Below, in pieces: positions 36,575 through 38,869 of a stretch of 38,869 nucleotides of DNA (position 1 is its first letter; each line of letters begins with the position of its first letter). Below the pieces are notes generated by a model, which saw only the letters and a list, made by a program, of their open reading frames with translations, was not told the origin of the DNA and ran no database searches. Origin of the DNA: Anaerobiospirillum succiniciproducens DSM 6400 (GTDB lineage Bacteria > Pseudomonadota > Gammaproteobacteria > Enterobacterales > Succinivibrionaceae); contig NZ_AXWV01000039.1 in assembly GCF_000482845.1 (NCBI RefSeq), positions 1 through 38,869 of the forward strand. The letters are read 5' to 3'. The translations under genes were made by a program, and so were the position numbers.

Positions 36575-38023
36575 ATGGCATCACAAATTACTTCTGCCGG
36601 TTCCGCTTCCGGAATGGACTTTGAGTCCATTATTGCTGCGTCCGTTCAGGCTAAAGCAAGCCAAATTAACCGTAATGTAATCAAGAAGAAGGAAGAGACC
36701 AGCATCACCCTTTCAGGTGTTGGTAAGTTAAAGAGCGCTCTTGAAGAGTTCCAGAAGTCCATTAAGGCTTTGACCGAGGACAATGGCTTCAATACTCGTA
36801 AGGTTACTACCGATCTTCCAACTGAGAACCCATACTTCACCGTAAGCACCAAGGATGATGCTTCCAACGGTGAGTACGATATTACTGTTACTCAGGTAGC
36901 TAAGAACGAGAAGCTCGAGCAAGTATTCAAGGATACCGATAAGTTCGGTAAGGGCAAGCTGACCATTACTCTTCCTGGTGTTAAGGATGAGACTGGTAAG
37001 GTTGGTCCTGAGCGTAAGATCGAGATCGACGTTGCCGCTGACGACAACATCCACTCCATCCGTCGTAAGATCAACGAAAACGACCTTGGTGTTTCTGCTA
37101 CCACCGTTACCTTAGCCAATGGCGATACCAAGCTGGTTATCGACTCTGGTGTATCTGGTGACAAGGGCAACATCAAGATGGACTTCACTGGCGACGCTGG
37201 TGCTGGTTCCGATAAGTTCAAGGGCGTAGACTCAGATAAGGCTAAGCAGGGTTGGACTGTAACTCAGGGCCAGAATGCAAAGATCACTGTAGATGGCCAG
37301 GATCTTGAGTCCCAGACCAACGAGTTCCGTGACGCTATTTCTGGTATTACCATTGATGTACACCGCGAGTCCAAGAAAGACGACAAGGGTACTGGTTATA
37401 TCTCCAATAACGTAAAGATCACTGCTGATACCGAGAAGGTAACTGAGAAGATGCAGGCATTCGTAACTGCATACAACACTCTCATGGATACCATGGGTGC
37501 CCTTTACGAGCACAATACCTACACCGACGGTACCAACAACTACGACGGTGGTCAGCTCGCTGGTGACTCCATGCTCCGTGGTCTGCAGTCTCAGATCCAG
37601 AACATGATGACCAACGTATCTGCTAACAGCTCTGGTCTGAACATTTACGACATTGGTATTAAGATCGACAAAGAAGGCAAGATGTCCTTAGACTCAACCA
37701 AGTTCAAGGAGAACATTGCCGATAACTTCAACGCTGTTGTTAAGATCTTCTCTTCTGATGAGAAGGACAAGAACGGCAACAAGATTGGTATCTTATCTCA
37801 GTTAAAGGATACCGTTGACAGCTACACTAAGTCTGATGGTCTCTTAAAGAAGCGTGAGGACGACCTCAACGCTCAGATTAAGGACTACGAGGCTGACTTA
37901 ACCAAGAATGATGCGTACATCGCTGAGTACGAAGCTTCTTTACGTCAGAAGTATGCTCGCCTTGATACCACCATTGCTGGCTACAACCAGTCTCTGAACT
38001 ACTTAGTCTCTGCAATGGGTTAA
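36575..38023 (+). CDS. fliD: Flagellar filament cap protein FliD
   Basis: A 482-aa exported protein that caps the growing filament and guides flagellin assembly. It has the FliD start (SAGSASGMDFESIIAASVQAKASQI), the mid-protein ITVDGQDLESQTNEFRDAISGITIDV, the conserved GQLAGDSMLRGLQSQIQ helix and GLNIYDIGIKIDKEGKMSLD, and a C-terminal coiled coil ending SLNYLVSAMG. AGGAG seven bases before the ATG supports the start. Other cap-operon genes (fliS, fliT) are not seen downstream within the window; the flagellins are 7 kb upstream. Length is typical. Confidence 0.95.
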   Translation: MASQITSAGSASGMDFESIIAASVQAKASQINRNVIKKKEETSITLSGVGKLKSALEEFQKSIKALTEDNGFNTRKVTTDLPTENPYFTVSTKDDASNGEYDITVTQVAKNEKLEQVFKDTDKFGKGKLTITLPGVKDETGKVGPERKIEIDVAADDNIHSIRRKINENDLGVSATTVTLANGDTKLVIDSGVSGDKGNIKMDFTGDAGAGSDKFKGVDSDKAKQGWTVTQGQNAKITVDGQDLESQTNEFRDAISGITIDVHRESKKDDKGTGYISNNVKITADTEKVTEKMQAFVTAYNTLMDTMGALYEHNTYTDGTNNYDGGQLAGDSMLRGLQSQIQNMMTNVSANSSGLNIYDIGIKIDKEGKMSLDSTKFKENIADNFNAVVKIFSSDEKDKNGNKIGILSQLKDTVDSYTKSDGLLKKREDDLNAQIKDYEADLTKNDAYIAEYEASLRQKYARLDTTIAGYNQSLNYLVSAMG

Positions 38024-38355
38024 TATATAACCCCATGTTGCACGGGCAACAGTAAGAGTACTTGTATTCGCACACATTTAGTTCCAAGGGCATTAGCCCT
38101 TGGGGCTATGTGGGCAATACTTTTTAAAACCTGGCACTTACCCGTACAACATTTTCAAAATCCACGCTAATTTTGTGGATTTGTTAATGTGTCAATAGAT
38201 ACAACATTGGCAAATTAGCCTCCCTCCTGTACGTGTCTATTATTTACTCATTTTCCCCTGCCCTATCTTTTCATATTAGCTGTCATTACTGCAGCCATCT
38301 TTTCTTTTGCAGACCTATCCAAGTATTCTCGCTCATCTCCACCGTTCTAAATATG
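38024..38355. other. Intergenic region after fliD
   Basis: A hairpin at 38084-38103 and then AT-rich sequence without a gene, leading into the tandem array. Confidence 0.55.
38084..38103 (+). terminator. Hairpin after fliD
   Basis: CCAAGGGC and GCCCTTGG around ATTA, about 60 bases after the stop. No T tract follows directly, so termination is likely but not certain. Confidence 0.5.
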
Positions 38356-38869
38356 GTTAACTTTTCATTTCGTTCTTAGAGCGAAATTAATGTGCATACA
38401 TATAGCTGTAGGCCTCATATGCTGCGCCTGCCCATGCCTATGGGTCTGTAGTTGTTAACTTTTCACTTCGTTCTTAGAGCGAAGTTAATGTGCAAACATT
38501 GAAGTATGGGCTTCATCTGCTGCGATTGGTATAGCCTCTGGTGCTGTAGTTGTTAACTTTTAACTTCGTTCTCTAGAGCGAAGTTAATGTGCACACATTG
38601 AGGCACAAACTTCATATGCAGCTCTAGGCCATACCTCTGGCGATGCAGTTGTTAACTTTTCACTTCGTTCTTAGAGCGAAATTAATGTGCGCATATTGAG
38701 GCGCAAACTTCATATGCAGCTCCAGGACATACCTCCGGTTATGCAGTTGTTAACTTTTCATTTCGTTCTTAGAACGAAGTTAATGTGCACACATTGAACT
38801 GTAGGCCTTATATGTTGCGCCTGTAGTACATTTGGGACTGAAGTTGTTAACTTTTCATTTCGTTCTTAG
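38356..38869. repeat. Tandem array of about 98-bp palindrome-containing units, cut by the window end
   Basis: Six units begin with GTTAACTTTT at 38356, 38454, 38552, 38651, 38749 and 38846 (spacing 98, 98, 99, 98, 97); the last is cut. Each starts with a conserved 40-bp core including the palindrome ACTTCG-TTCTTAGAG-CGAAGT between GTTAAC and AATGTGC, followed by about 58 bp that are also related between units (CATATGCAGC, ATACCTC). The period is not a multiple of three, so this is not a coding repeat. The conserved intervals argue against CRISPR. Resembles a REP/BIME-like or binding-site array. Confidence 0.88.

Noticed and set aside
38356..38869. CRISPR array
   Set aside because: The 58-bp intervals between the conserved cores are themselves related from unit to unit, and no cas gene is seen. 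It is a tandem repeat.

Overview
The window looks like chromosomal DNA of a motile, anaerobic-type gammaproteobacterium with moderately low GC. SuhB, Glk, CorA, UvrB and the YgfB-like protein all resemble enterobacterial/aeromonad versions. Succinivibrionaceae (Anaerobiospirillum/Succinivibrio-like) is my best guess from the mix of gene styles; this is inference, not a search result. Genes are mostly single transcription units, each closed by a clear hairpin terminator and separated by unusually long intergenic stretches.

Layout. 1-1157: end of an unknown gene, then an IS21/IstA-like integrase core without its catalytic acids. 1263-5745: suhB (minus), a YgfB/UPF0149-like gene (plus) and an enlarged uvrB (minus). 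5746-8263: a small YjfB-like motility gene, a long non-coding stretch with an 18-bp tandem repeat, and glk (all genes minus). 8489-11144: one insertion sequence with matching imperfect terminal inverted repeats and an IS4/IS1634-like transposase whose C-terminus carries five AT-hook-like units of exactly 29 residues. 11405-20817: two large exported proteins, a 1948-aa classical autotransporter and an 861-aa low-complexity plus solenoid protein. 21377-24550: a small GNAT protein and a divergent cysteine-synthesis pair (serine acetyltransferase minus, cysK plus). 25270-26808: a StbD/Phd-like antitoxin domain fused to a histone-H1-like tail. 27033-27121: tRNA-Ser(CGA). 27706-29663: two tandem flagellin genes. 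30272-34962: a PiT phosphate transporter with a PhoU-like C-terminal half (minus) and corA (plus). 36575-38023: fliD. 38356-38869: a ~98-bp palindrome-containing tandem array running off the window end.

Functionally the window combines housekeeping genes (nucleotide excision repair, glucose phosphorylation, cysteine synthesis, Mg and phosphate transport) with surface/motility genes (autotransporter, solenoid protein, two flagellins, filament cap, YjfB-like protein). The best candidates for undescribed biology are the antitoxin-domain/H1-tail fusion, the GATC-rich hairpin cluster at 35030-35750, the 98-bp palindromic array at the right edge, and the AT-hook tail of the transposase.
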